Assembly: GCF_011801125.1 (NCBI RefSeq)
Contig: NZ_CP046171.1
Span: 4,836,001-4,900,000 of the forward strand
Origin: Nocardia brasiliensis
Lineage (GTDB): Bacteria; Actinomycetota; Actinomycetes; Mycobacteriales; Mycobacteriaceae
Direction: 5' to 3'
Length of the DNA stretch: 64,000 nt
Part shown: positions 8,528 through 16,297 of the stretch, piece by piece
How positions within the stretch are numbered: position 1 is the stretch's first letter
Layout of the letters: each line of letters opens with the position of its first letter
Translations under genes and position numbers: made by a program
Notes under the pieces: model-generated
The model's database searches: none
Seen by the model: the letters and a program-made list of their open reading frames with translations, nothing else
Told to the model about the DNA's origin: nothing

Positions 8528-9949
8528 TCAGATCAGGTTCTGCGACAGGCCGCGTTTAACGAATCGGCCGTGTCCGGCGCTGCCCAGATACGCGCCCGCG
8601 TCGACGATCACCCGGCCGCGCGAGAGCACGGTGTCGACGTGCCCGTCGATCTCGAACCCCTCGTACGCCGAATAGTCCATGTTCATGTGATGGGCCTTGC
8701 CGAGCCCGATACTGGTGTGCCCGTTCGGGTCGTAGACCACGATGTCGGCGTCGGCGCCCGGACTGATCACGCCCTTGCGTGGATACATGCCGAACATCCG
8801 CGCGGGCGTGGTGCAGCAGACCTCGACCCAGCGCTCCAGCGTGATCCGGCCGCTCTTGACGCCCTGGAACATCAGGTCCATCCGATGTTCCACGCCGCCG
8901 ATACCGTTCGGGATCTTGCTGAAATCGCCGAGGCCCAGCTCCTTCTGGTCCTTCATGCAGAACGGGCAGTGGTCGGTGCTGACCGTGGTGACGTCGCCGG
9001 TGCGCAGGTAGCGCCACAGCTCGTCCTGGTGCCCTTCGGCCCTGGACCGCAGCGGCGTCGAGCACACCCATTTGGCGCCCTCGAAACCCGGTGCGCCCAA
9101 CTGTTCTTCGAGCGAGAGATACAGGTACTGCGGGCAGGTCTCGCCGAAGACGTTCTGGCCGTTGCCCCGTGCGGTGGCGATCTGCTCCAGCGCCTGCTTG
9201 GCCGACACGTGCACCACGTACAGCGGGGCACCGGTCAACTGCGCCAGCATGATCGCGCGATGGGTGGCCTCCTCCTCCAGCTGCCACGGCCTGCTGGTGC
9301 CGTGGAAGTACGGAGCGGTGTCGCCGCGGGCGATGGACTGTTCGACCAGCACGTCGATCGCGATGCCGTTCTCCGCGTGCATCATCAGCAGCGCGCCGAG
9401 ATCGCCCGCCGCCTGCATGGCGCGCAGGATCTGGCCGTCGGTGGAGTAGAAGACGCCGGGGTAGGCCATGAACAGCTTGAAACTGGTGACGCCCTCGGAC
9501 ACCAATTCGCGCATCCCCTGGAGGGATTCGTCGTTCACCGCCCCGATGATCTGGTGGAAGCCATAGTCGATCGCGCACTTCCCGTCGGCCTTCTGGTGCC
9601 AGGCGCCGAGCGTGTCCTGCAACCGCTCCCCCGGCGTCTGCACCACGAAGTCGACGATCGTGGTGGTGCCGCCCCAGGCGGCCGCGCGGGTGCCGGTCTC
9701 GAAGGTGTCGGAGGCCTCGGTGCCGCCGAACGGCATCTGCATGTGGGTGTGCCCGTCCACGCCACCGGGAATCACGTATTTGCCGGTCGCGTCGATGACG
9801 ACGTCGGCGGTGGCGGCGAGATCCGCGCCGAGGGTAGTGGTGCCCGGTTGCAGCACGGCGGCAATGGTTTCGCCGTCCACCAGCACATCGAGCGGCTGCG
9901 AGCCGGTGGCCGAGACCACCGTGCCACCGTGGATGAAGGTCAGAGTCAT
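8528..9949 (-). CDS. hydA: Dihydropyrimidinase / hydantoinase
   Basis: Cyclic amidohydrolase of 473 residues that opens dihydrouracil or dihydrothymine to the N-carbamoyl-beta-amino acid. The binuclear metal site is intact: HTH at residues 67-69, the carbamylated Lys at 158 in 'SFKLFMAYP', His 191 (MMHAENG), His 247 (YVVHVSAK) and Asp 326 in 'STDHCPF'. 'GKYVIPGGVDGHTHM' is diagnostic for D-hydantoinase/dihydropyrimidinase over allantoinase or dihydroorotase. It lies 16 bases downstream of the ureidopropionase gene, which comes first in the operon, and the two catalyse consecutive steps. Length is normal for the family. Confidence 0.93.
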   Translation of the reverse strand: MTLTFIHGGTVVSATGSQPLDVLVDGETIAAVLQPGTTTLGADLAATADVVIDATGKYVIPGGVDGHTHMQMPFGGTEASDTFETGTRAAAWGGTTTIVDFVVQTPGERLQDTLGAWHQKADGKCAIDYGFHQIIGAVNDESLQGMRELVSEGVTSFKLFMAYPGVFYSTDGQILRAMQAAGDLGALLMMHAENGIAIDVLVEQSIARGDTAPYFHGTSRPWQLEEEATHRAIMLAQLTGAPLYVVHVSAKQALEQIATARGNGQNVFGETCPQYLYLSLEEQLGAPGFEGAKWVCSTPLRSRAEGHQDELWRYLRTGDVTTVSTDHCPFCMKDQKELGLGDFSKIPNGIGGVEHRMDLMFQGVKSGRITLERWVEVCCTTPARMFGMYPRKGVISPGADADIVVYDPNGHTSIGLGKAHHMNMDYSAYEGFEIDGHVDTVLSRGRVIVDAGAYLGSAGHGRFVKRGLSQNLI

Positions 9950-9965
9950 CGCAACATCACCGGCC

Positions 9966-10802
9966 TCAGGGCGCCACCAGCGGACCGTACGCGTCCGGCC
10001 TGCGGTCGCGGTAGAAGGCCCACCGGTCGCGCACCGTCTTGATCAGGTCGAGGTCCAGATCGCGGATGACCAGCTCCGGCGCGGTGTCGGAGGCCACCTC
10101 GCCGACGAACTTCCCCTCCGGATCGACGAAATAGCTGGTGCCGTAGAAGTCGTCGTCGCCGTACTCCTCGATGCCGACCCGGTTGATCGCGCCGATGTAG
10201 TACTCGTTGGCCACCGCGGCGGCGGGCTGCTCCAGTTTCCACAAATACGCCGACAGGCCGCGCGAGGTCGCGGACGGATTGAACACGATCTCCGCGCCGG
10301 CCAGGCCGAGCGCCCGCCAGCCCTCCGGGAAATGTCGGTCGTAACAGATATAGACGCCGACCTTGCCGACCGCGGTATCGAACACCGGCCAGCCGAGATT
10401 GCCGGGACGGAAGTAGAACTTCTCCCAGAACCCGTTGACATGCGGAATATGATGTTTGCGGTACTTGCCGAGATACGTACCGTCGGCGTCGATCACCGCC
10501 GCGGTGTTGTACAGCAGGCCCGGCTGTTCCTGCTCGTACACCGGCAGGACCATCACCATGCCCAATTCCCTTGCCAGCGCGGCGAATCGGTCCGTGGTCG
10601 GACCCGGCACCGACTCCGCGTACTCGTAGAACTTCGCGTCCTGCAACTGGCAGAAGTACGGGCCGTAGAACAACTCCTGGAAGCAGATCACCTTCGCGCC
10701 CTGCGCGGCCGCCTGCCGTGCGTAATCCTCATGCGCTTTGATCATGGACTCTTTGTCGCCGGTCCAGTTGGTCTGGACGAGCGCCGCTCGAACGATTCCC
10801 AT
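9966..10802 (-). CDS. Nitrilase-superfamily beta-ureidopropionase / N-carbamoyl-beta-amino acid hydrolase
   Basis: A 278-residue carbon-nitrogen hydrolase with the catalytic triad Glu 43 (FQELFYGPYF), Lys 116 (KYRKHHIP) and Cys 153 (YICYDRHFPE). The sequences around each residue resemble bacterial beta-ureidopropionases and N-carbamoylputrescine amidases; the operon context favours N-carbamoyl-beta-alanine cleavage to beta-alanine, CO2 and ammonia. It is the promoter-proximal gene of the eight-gene operon. No Shine-Dalgarno precedes the ATG at 10802, but a TATAAC hexamer ends five bases before it, so the message is probably leaderless. Confidence 0.9.
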   Translation of the reverse strand: MGIVRAALVQTNWTGDKESMIKAHEDYARQAAAQGAKVICFQELFYGPYFCQLQDAKFYEYAESVPGPTTDRFAALARELGMVMVLPVYEQEQPGLLYNTAAVIDADGTYLGKYRKHHIPHVNGFWEKFYFRPGNLGWPVFDTAVGKVGVYICYDRHFPEGWRALGLAGAEIVFNPSATSRGLSAYLWKLEQPAAAVANEYYIGAINRVGIEEYGDDDFYGTSYFVDPEGKFVGEVASDTAPELVIRDLDLDLIKTVRDRWAFYRDRRPDAYGPLVAP

Positions 10803-10804
10803 GC

Positions 10805-10836
10805 TTTGTTATACTTCACTCCGAACCAATTCGGTT
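10805..10836 (-). promoter_or_regulatory. Leaderless promoter of the pyrimidine operon with overlapping inverted repeat
   Basis: On the minus strand a TATAAC -10 element (about 10808-10813) is followed by five bases and then the ATG of the ureidopropionase gene. Just upstream, at 10821-10834, arms CCGAA and TTCGG surround a CCAA spacer, with an overlapping AACC/GGTT pair at 10824-10836. The repeat covers the region where the -35 would be. A binding site for the divergent MocR protein is the obvious reading, but no protein-binding evidence exists here. Confidence 0.55.
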
Positions 10837-10924
10837 GTGTTACAGAATTGCGGAAACAGTTTCGTAGCCGTAAACCTTGGCAGTGGCCATGGCCCCACCC
10901 CCTCCCACCACGCAGAATGACCAT

Positions 10925-12364
10925 GTGAGCGACCTGAATCCGCACCTCGCAGACCGTTCGGTCGGAAACCAACGCGCGGTGACGGGGGCCGGGTTGTTTC
11001 TCGCTGAGCTGCCCGATCGGACGGCGGCCGGGATCGCGGCGGCGGTGAGCCGGTTGGTCCGATCCGGTGAGCTGGCGCCGGGCACGCGACTCCCGACGGT
11101 GCGGGAGGTGGCCCGGGAATGGAAGGTCTCCCCCGCGACGGTGAATCAGGCGTGGCGGGCGCTGGCAGCCGCGGGGGTGATCGTGGCGCGGGGCCGGGCA
11201 GGCACATTCGTGAACGCGCGACACGCCGGTCCGGCGGCCGTGACCGGCGGACGCTATCAACGGCTGCATCCACCGTCCTACAGCGCTTTTCGGATCGATC
11301 TCGCGCGGGGCACGCCCGATCCCGAGCTGCTGCCTGACCTCGGTGCGGCGCTGCGGCACCTGACCGGGGACGGGGCAGGCGACCTCGGCGCCGACTATCT
11401 CGGTGAGGCGGTGCTACCGGAACTGGCCGCGAAGGTGCGGGCGGACTGGCCCTTTCGGGCCGAGCGGTTGGCGATCCTCGACGGCGCGCTGGACGCGGTC
11501 GATCGCATACTGACCGCGCATGTGCGATTCGGGGACGCGGTGGCGGTCGAAGATCCCTGCTTCCCACCGTTTCTCGACCTGCTCGCCGGACTCGGGGCGC
11601 GACCCGTTCCGGTGCGGATGGACGAATCCGGGCCGCTGCCCGACGAACTCGCCCGCGCGGTCGCCGACCACGGTGTGACGACGCTGATCCTGCAACCGCG
11701 GGCACAGAACCCTACAGGTGTGTCGCTCACCGCGCGGCGCGCCAGGGAACTCGCCGACGTACTGCAGGACACCGACACCCTGGTGCTCGAAGACGACCAC
11801 TCCGCCGGAATCGCCGCCGCCCCACTGCGTTCGCTCGGCAGCAGGCTCCCCCGGCGCACCGTGCACATTCGCTCGTATTCGAAATCCCATGGCGCCGATC
11901 TGCGTTTGGCCGCCGTCGGCGGGCCCGCCGACCTGCTCGATCCGGTGCTCGAACGCCGCATGCTCGGCGCGGGCTGGACGAGCAGGCTGCTGCAGCGGGT
12001 ACTGCTCAGCATGCTCGAGGACGACCACGCGGTGCACGCCGTCACCGCCGCACGCGCCGAATACCGCAGGCGCTCGGCCGAACTGCGCCGTGCCCTGGCC
12101 CGCCGCGGCGTCGTGGTCCCCCGCCCCGACGGTATCAATCTGTGGCTGCCGGTCGCCGACGAGAACGCCGCGATGATCTCGCTCGCCGCCGCGGGCATCA
12201 AGGCCGCCCCCGGCGGCCCCTTCGTCGTCGGCGCGCACCCGCCGACCGATCACCTCCGCATCACCACCGCCCCGCTCACCGACGCCGACATCGACTGGCT
12301 GGCCGCCGAACTCGCCGCGGCGACCACCGCCGTACCCACCTACCGCCGCAGCCGCCGTCCCTGA
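10925..12364 (+). CDS. MocR/PdxR-type transcriptional regulator (GntR HTH fused to aminotransferase fold)
   Basis: About 480 residues. An N-terminal winged helix-turn-helix (TAAGIAAAVSRLVRSGELAPGTRLPTVREVA... VSPATVNQAWRAL) is followed by a class I aminotransferase-like domain with 'PRAQNPTGVSL', 'LEDDHSAG' and the PLP-binding Lys in 'IRSYSKSHGADLRL'. MocR regulators bind PLP and an amino-acid-like effector. It is divergent from the pyrimidine operon, 122 bases away, so it probably controls that operon, with beta-alanine or a related amine as a plausible effector. The start is uncertain: ATG at 10889 and TTG at 10877 are in frame. I chose the GTG at 10925 because the stretch before it is a proline run. 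Confidence 0.88.
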   Translation: MSDLNPHLADRSVGNQRAVTGAGLFLAELPDRTAAGIAAAVSRLVRSGELAPGTRLPTVREVAREWKVSPATVNQAWRALAAAGVIVARGRAGTFVNARHAGPAAVTGGRYQRLHPPSYSAFRIDLARGTPDPELLPDLGAALRHLTGDGAGDLGADYLGEAVLPELAAKVRADWPFRAERLAILDGALDAVDRILTAHVRFGDAVAVEDPCFPPFLDLLAGLGARPVPVRMDESGPLPDELARAVADHGVTTLILQPRAQNPTGVSLTARRARELADVLQDTDTLVLEDDHSAGIAAAPLRSLGSRLPRRTVHIRSYSKSHGADLRLAAVGGPADLLDPVLERRMLGAGWTSRLLQRVLLSMLEDDHAVHAVTAARAEYRRRSAELRRALARRGVVVPRPDGINLWLPVADENAAMISLAAAGIKAAPGGPFVVGAHPPTDHLRITTAPLTDADIDWLAAELAAATTAVPTYRRSRRP

Positions 12365-12499
12365 GCTCGACCCCGACCGCACGAACGCCGTTGGGGCGCG
12401 CGACGCCGGATGTTTTCCGGCCGATCACGCCGTCCAGGCCCGTTCTGGCCGGGGAGATGGAATGATTCGGCACGGCATCGTCCGGTGCGCAACCCGATC

Positions 12500-12516
12500 G
12501 AAGGAGATTTCTAGCG
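12500..12516 (+). promoter_or_regulatory. Shine-Dalgarno deciding the cyclophilin start
   Basis: An AAGGAGA sequence lies about nine bases before the GTG at 12517. It selects this GTG over the in-frame ATG at the third hydrophobic-region codon and gives a protein with a full Sec signal peptide. Confidence 0.6.
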
Positions 12517-13242
12517 GTGAGCAGCGAAGTCCAGGGGCGGCAGAGCGACAGCGGAAAGCACGGATCGCGGTTCGGGGTACCGCGCGCATTACTACGGATG
12601 GCCGGCGTGGCGGCGGTCGCGGCCGCGCTCGCGGCCTTCGCCAGCGGCGGCGTCTCCGCGCAGACCTGGAATGTCCGGACACAGGCCCCCGCCCAGTGCG
12701 GGGAGGCTGCGGTGGCGCCGAACGGCAAGCAGTGGCCCGCCGAACCCGGCATGGCCATCGACGCAGGCGCGACCTATCGGGCGACGCTCCAAACGAACTG
12801 CGGCACCGTGCAACTCGACCTGGAAGCGGCGGCCGCACCGCGCACGGTCAACTCGTTCGCGTTCCTGTCCGCCGAACAGTACTTCGACCACACCAAGTGT
12901 CATCGGCTGACCACGGCAGGCATCTACGTGCTGCAATGCGGTGACCCGCAGGGCAACGGGATGGGCGGCCCCGGCTACCGGTTCCCGGACGAGAACCTGG
13001 CGGGTGCGACCTATCCGGCGGGCACGGTCGCGATGGCGAACGCGGGGCCGAACACCAACGGCAGCCAGTTCTTCCTCGTCTACCAGGACAGCCAGCTGCC
13101 GCCGAACTACACGCCGTTCGGCCGCGTCACCGCGGGCATGGACGTGCTGGCGTCGGTGGCCGCGGCGGGCACACAGGGCGGCGCGGACGGTGCGCCTGCC
13201 AACGATGTCGTGCTCGAATCCGTAACCACCACACGCGACTAG
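12517..13242 (+). CDS. Secreted cyclophilin-type peptidyl-prolyl cis-trans isomerase
   Basis: The 241-residue protein has a long positively charged N-terminus and a hydrophobic core (about residues 25-47) ending in a likely signal peptidase site after 'GGVSA'. The mature part is a compact cyclophilin domain: 'LQTNCGTVQLDLEAAAAPRTV', 'FHxL-equivalent HRLTTAGIYVLQCGDP', 'GMGGPGYRFPDE', 'AMANAGPNTNGSQFFL' and 'YTPFGRVTAGMDVL'. It would accelerate proline isomerisation in exported proteins at the cell surface. Several active-site positions of classical cyclophilins are recognisable, so I expect activity. The gene is monocistronic, with a strong hairpin after it. Confidence 0.92.
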   Translation: MSSEVQGRQSDSGKHGSRFGVPRALLRMAGVAAVAAALAAFASGGVSAQTWNVRTQAPAQCGEAAVAPNGKQWPAEPGMAIDAGATYRATLQTNCGTVQLDLEAAAAPRTVNSFAFLSAEQYFDHTKCHRLTTAGIYVLQCGDPQGNGMGGPGYRFPDENLAGATYPAGTVAMANAGPNTNGSQFFLVYQDSQLPPNYTPFGRVTAGMDVLASVAAAGTQGGADGAPANDVVLESVTTTRD

Positions 13243-14054
13243 ATCGCGCCGAAGGCAGTGGCGGCGTCCCCCGGGACGCCGCCACCGTCATGTCCGGACG
13301 AGCCACGCGGTGCCGAATGCCTTGCGACCGTGATGATCTCCGGGCCACGGTCGGAGAGCGGGCGCCCATCCCAGTCGCCGAACTGTGCGGCGACGCGCAA
13401 TCCTGCGCCGGACAACAGCTCACCCAGCGCCGCCGGGCCGAGAAACCGCAGCGTCGAGTGGCTCACGTGCGGCCGCGCCCAGCCCGAACTCCGGAAGGTG
13501 TGCGTGCACGAGACGGTATCGCCGCGCACCGGCCGCACGACCTCGCACACGCACCGCACGAGCGCACCGGCCTCGTCGGCCACCTCCCCCGAGTACCGTC
13601 GATGCCACGTCTCCCATTCGCGCGCGGCCGGATTGCGGGTCTCGAAGACGAAACTCCCGGTCGCGTCGAGCACCGCCGCGACCGTCGCCACGGTGGACCG
13701 CAACTCGTCGTCGCCGACCAGGGCTTGGAACGCGTGCCCGGTCATCACGACGAGGTCGAATTGCCTACGCCACCCGTGCAGGGCCGTTGCGTCGCCCAGC
13801 ACCCATTCGATGTCGGTCCGCCGCCGGGCCACCTCGAGCATGCCCGGCGCCGGGTCCAGGCCGCAGAGTCGACCCCGGTGCCCGGCCGCGCGAGCGCGGT
13901 GCAGCAGGGCGCCGGTGCCGCAGCCGAGGTCGAGCACGGACCGTGCCCGCATGATCAGCGGTAGGTAGAACGCGAGATCCGCGCGCTCGTCCGCCGGGCT
14001 GAACAGGTCGTACAGTGCCGCGAGCCGGGCATCGGTGAATACCTCGTCGACCAT
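13239..14054 (-). CDS. Class I SAM-dependent methyltransferase
   Basis: Rossmann-type methyltransferase of 271 residues from the ATG at 14054 (MVDEVFTD); a longer frame to 14081 is possible. Motif I is 'VLDLGCGTGALLHRARAAGH', motif II 'CGLDPAPGMLEVARRR' and motif III/IV 'WVLGDATALHG...FDLVVMTGHAFQAL'. The overall type is the small-molecule or lipid methyltransferase 'Methyltransf_25'. Its TAG stop shares the CTAG at 13239-13242 with the stop of the convergent cyclophilin gene, so its last codons run through the hairpin at 13258-13285. The substrate is unknown. Confidence 0.82.
   Translation of the reverse strand: MVDEVFTDARLAALYDLFSPADERADLAFYLPLIMRARSVLDLGCGTGALLHRARAAGHRGRLCGLDPAPGMLEVARRRTDIEWVLGDATALHGWRRQFDLVVMTGHAFQALVGDDELRSTVATVAAVLDATGSFVFETRNPAAREWETWHRRYSGEVADEAGALVRCVCEVVRPVRGDTVSCTHTFRSSGWARPHVSHSTLRFLGPAALGELLSGAGLRVAAQFGDWDGRPLSDRGPEIITVARHSAPRGSSGHDGGGVPGDAATAFGAI
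13258..13285. terminator. Perfect 13-bp inverted repeat after the cyclophilin gene
   Basis: Arms GTGGCGGCGTCCC (13258-13270) and its exact complement (13273-13285) are separated by two bases. The hairpin lies 16 bases after the cyclophilin stop and inside the 3' coding end of the convergent methyltransferase gene. There is no U tract, as is common for actinobacterial terminators. It could stop transcription from the left, and on the other strand it is translated as part of 'GGGVPGDAAT'. Confidence 0.6.
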
Positions 14055-14123
14055 GCCCGCAGCGTGCCAGAACCGCGGCACCGCTCGCCACCGGTTTTCA
14101 CCGGCCCGGATCGCGGCGCGGAA

Positions 14124-15647
14124 TCAGTCCAGTCGCAACATGTTCGGCCAATTCTGGGACCACGGCACGCGCGGGCCGTCGCATCGCCAGATGGTCGTGT
14201 CCCGGGTGAGGCCCGGAATACCGAGGCGGACGTCCGCGCGGCCGATCGGCGTCACCGACTCGAACAGCGCGCGCAGGTCGGCTTCCGCGCCGCCCACCCA
14301 GACAACCGTGGTCGCCGTGTCGGGCGGGGTGCCGAAGTAGCCGAAGCCACGGTTGGGACTGTAGACGGCGGGCAGCTCGTGTCCCGGCCCGAACACGTCG
14401 AGCGCGGCTGCCTGCCAATAGGAATCGGCGATGAGCACCGTGTGCGCCCGCACCGACTCGGGCAGCGCATCGAACGCGGTCGCGGTCGAGGTGGCGAGCT
14501 CGGGCCAGCCGTTCCTGCCGTAGATCGAGAGATTCAAGCCCACGTCCGCATCGCTACGCGCCGGTTCGATCTCGGACTCCGGGGTGAACGGCAGCGAGAA
14601 GTAGACGATGCCCGCGGAGAGCACGACCACCGGGATCGTGACGACGGTGCGCCAGCGCGCCCAATGCGCGGTCCAGTGCACCGCGCCCGCGGCCATGATC
14701 GCGGCGTAGCACCCGACCGCGTAGTACGGCCTGCCGTCGGTCACGATGAACACCACGGCGAGCACGATCGGCAGCAATGCCAGAAACCGATACTGCCGCA
14801 ACGGTTCCCAGCGGAACAACACCACGATTCCATAGCTCAGCAGCAGCGCGCCCAGCAGGCCCGCCATGATCAACGCCAGCGGCAACCAGGCGTAGCGGCC
14901 GCCGATGGTGGCCTGCTCCTGCGCGATCACCGCGCCGAGCCGCAGCTGCGGCCACCCGTGAGCCGCCTGCCAGAGCAGACTCGGCACCGTCACGAGCAGC
15001 ACAAGCGCCGCACCCGACCACAGCGCGGGCCTGCGCAACAGCTCGCGCGGGCCATAGCACAGCACGCCGATCGCGACGGCGACCCAGAAGAACGGGATCA
15101 GCCATTTCACCTGCATGTCCACCGCGGTGGCCAGCGCCGCCCACAGCAGCAACGCGTCCCGCCTGGTGCGCACCCAGCGGATGAGCAACCAGCTGATCAG
15201 CACCCACAGCGCGGTGTCGATCGTATTGGTGGCCAACTGCGTACCCTGCACGAGCAGGAACGGCGAGGTCGCGTAGGCGGCGGCGGTGAGCACCTGCGCA
15301 GTGCGGGAGCCGCCGAATTCCCTGGCGATCTGCGCGCTGAGCACGATCGCGGCGATCGTGACCAGCAGCGCCGGAATACGCTGCGCCACCACCGATCCCG
15401 GGGCGATCAGGTCCATCAGCCGCGCGATCGCGGGCAACAGCGGCCCCTGATCGGCGTAGCTGGGGGCGAGGCGACGCCCCGCGGAGACGAAATACAGCTC
15501 GTCACCGAAGAACCCGTATCGGTCCAGCGCGGCGATCAGCCCGATCGTCGCGGCCAACGCGATCGCACCGACACCGGCGAAGGCGAACGGCGGCAGCGGC
15601 TCTCGCATATCGGGCCGTGGTTCACGGTGCAGCGCAACCTCAGTCAT
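14124..15647 (-). CDS. GT39/ArnT-like polytopic membrane glycosyltransferase (paralogue)
   Basis: A 507-residue polytopic protein closely related to the one at 342-1901. Shared blocks include 'GFFGDELYFVSAGRR' with the Asp-Glu of the family, 'YADQGPLLPAIARLMDLIAPGS', 'MQVKWLIPFFWVAVAIG' and 'NRGFGYFGTPPD'. It overlaps the TetR gene upstream by eight bases (15640-15647), so regulator and transferase are translated from one message. It presumably transfers a sugar from polyprenyl phosphate to an extracellular acceptor. The C-terminal soluble region after residue 340 is conserved between the two copies. Confidence 0.82.
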   Translation of the reverse strand: MTEVALHREPRPDMREPLPPFAFAGVGAIALAATIGLIAALDRYGFFGDELYFVSAGRRLAPSYADQGPLLPAIARLMDLIAPGSVVAQRIPALLVTIAAIVLSAQIAREFGGSRTAQVLTAAAYATSPFLLVQGTQLATNTIDTALWVLISWLLIRWVRTRRDALLLWAALATAVDMQVKWLIPFFWVAVAIGVLCYGPRELLRRPALWSGAALVLLVTVPSLLWQAAHGWPQLRLGAVIAQEQATIGGRYAWLPLALIMAGLLGALLLSYGIVVLFRWEPLRQYRFLALLPIVLAVVFIVTDGRPYYAVGCYAAIMAAGAVHWTAHWARWRTVVTIPVVVLSAGIVYFSLPFTPESEIEPARSDADVGLNLSIYGRNGWPELATSTATAFDALPESVRAHTVLIADSYWQAAALDVFGPGHELPAVYSPNRGFGYFGTPPDTATTVVWVGGAEADLRALFESVTPIGRADVRLGIPGLTRDTTIWRCDGPRVPWSQNWPNMLRLD

Positions 15648-16275
15648 CGTTACTCACCTTCCTGGTGGCCAGGTCGAACAGCCGGCACACGTGCGCGGCG
15701 TACGTGCCCATATCGAAGTCGGGCTCGCGGATCGTGCGCCCTGCCGCGCCGTCGATCGCGTCGCGCAGGGTCTTCGCCATTGCCACCGCATCGAATTCGC
15801 CGAACTCGCCGCTGCGCTGCCCCTCGGCCATGAGGTCGATCAGCGGTGTGATGATCTCGCGTTCGCCGTCGGCGGAGGCGAACTTCGGGCTGCCGTTCGC
15901 GTCGCGCAGATTCCACACCACATCGGTGAGCGCCGCGACGTACGTCCGGTTGGCGTCGATGAAGTCCAGATTGGATTCGATGTAGGCCAGCAGCTTGTTC
16001 CGCAGCCCGACCGCCGCCTCTACCCGCGGACCGATGTGTTCGCCACCGGAGACGTAGAGCTGGACCACCAACTGCGTCATCAGGTCGTCTTTGCCCGCGA
16101 AGTGGTAGGAGATGACCCCCTTGGAGATCCCGGCGCGCTCGGCGATCCGCGCCAGCGACGCGCTGCCGTACCCGACCTCGGAGATCACCTCTACCGCCGC
16201 GGCGATGATCTGGCGGCGCCGCGCCTCCTCGATGAACGACTTGCGTTGGCCATCTGTACCATTTTCTGACCGCAC
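15640..16275 (-). CDS. TetR-family transcriptional regulator
   Basis: A 211-residue protein with an N-terminal TetR helix-turn-helix (ARRRQIIAAAVEVISEVGYGSASLARIAERAGISKGVISYHFAGKDDL split over residues 18-60) and an all-helical ligand domain. The start is a GTG placed exactly six bases after a TAAAAT hexamer, so the transcript is likely leaderless. It lies between a carboxylesterase gene (18 bases upstream) and the GT39 gene it overlaps. The likely role is control of its own promoter and the glycosyltransferase, perhaps also the esterase. Confidence 0.9.
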   Translation of the reverse strand: MRSENGTDGQRKSFIEEARRRQIIAAAVEVISEVGYGSASLARIAERAGISKGVISYHFAGKDDLMTQLVVQLYVSGGEHIGPRVEAAVGLRNKLLAYIESNLDFIDANRTYVAALTDVVWNLRDANGSPKFASADGEREIITPLIDLMAEGQRSGEFGEFDAVAMAKTLRDAIDGAAGRTIREPDFDMGTYAAHVCRLFDLATRKVSNDD

Positions 16276-16297
16276 GGCCAGATTTTAGCACGGTCAG
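16266..16297 (-). promoter_or_regulatory. Leaderless promoter and inverted-repeat operator of the TetR gene
   Basis: On the minus strand CTGACCG (16291-16297) and its complement CGGTCAG (16266-16272) flank the TAAAAT -10 box and the GTG start. The spacer is 18 bases. A second TGAC precedes the first arm. The arrangement (operator covering -10 and start) fits TetR autorepression. The left arm also overlaps the stop codon of the upstream esterase gene. Confidence 0.5.
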
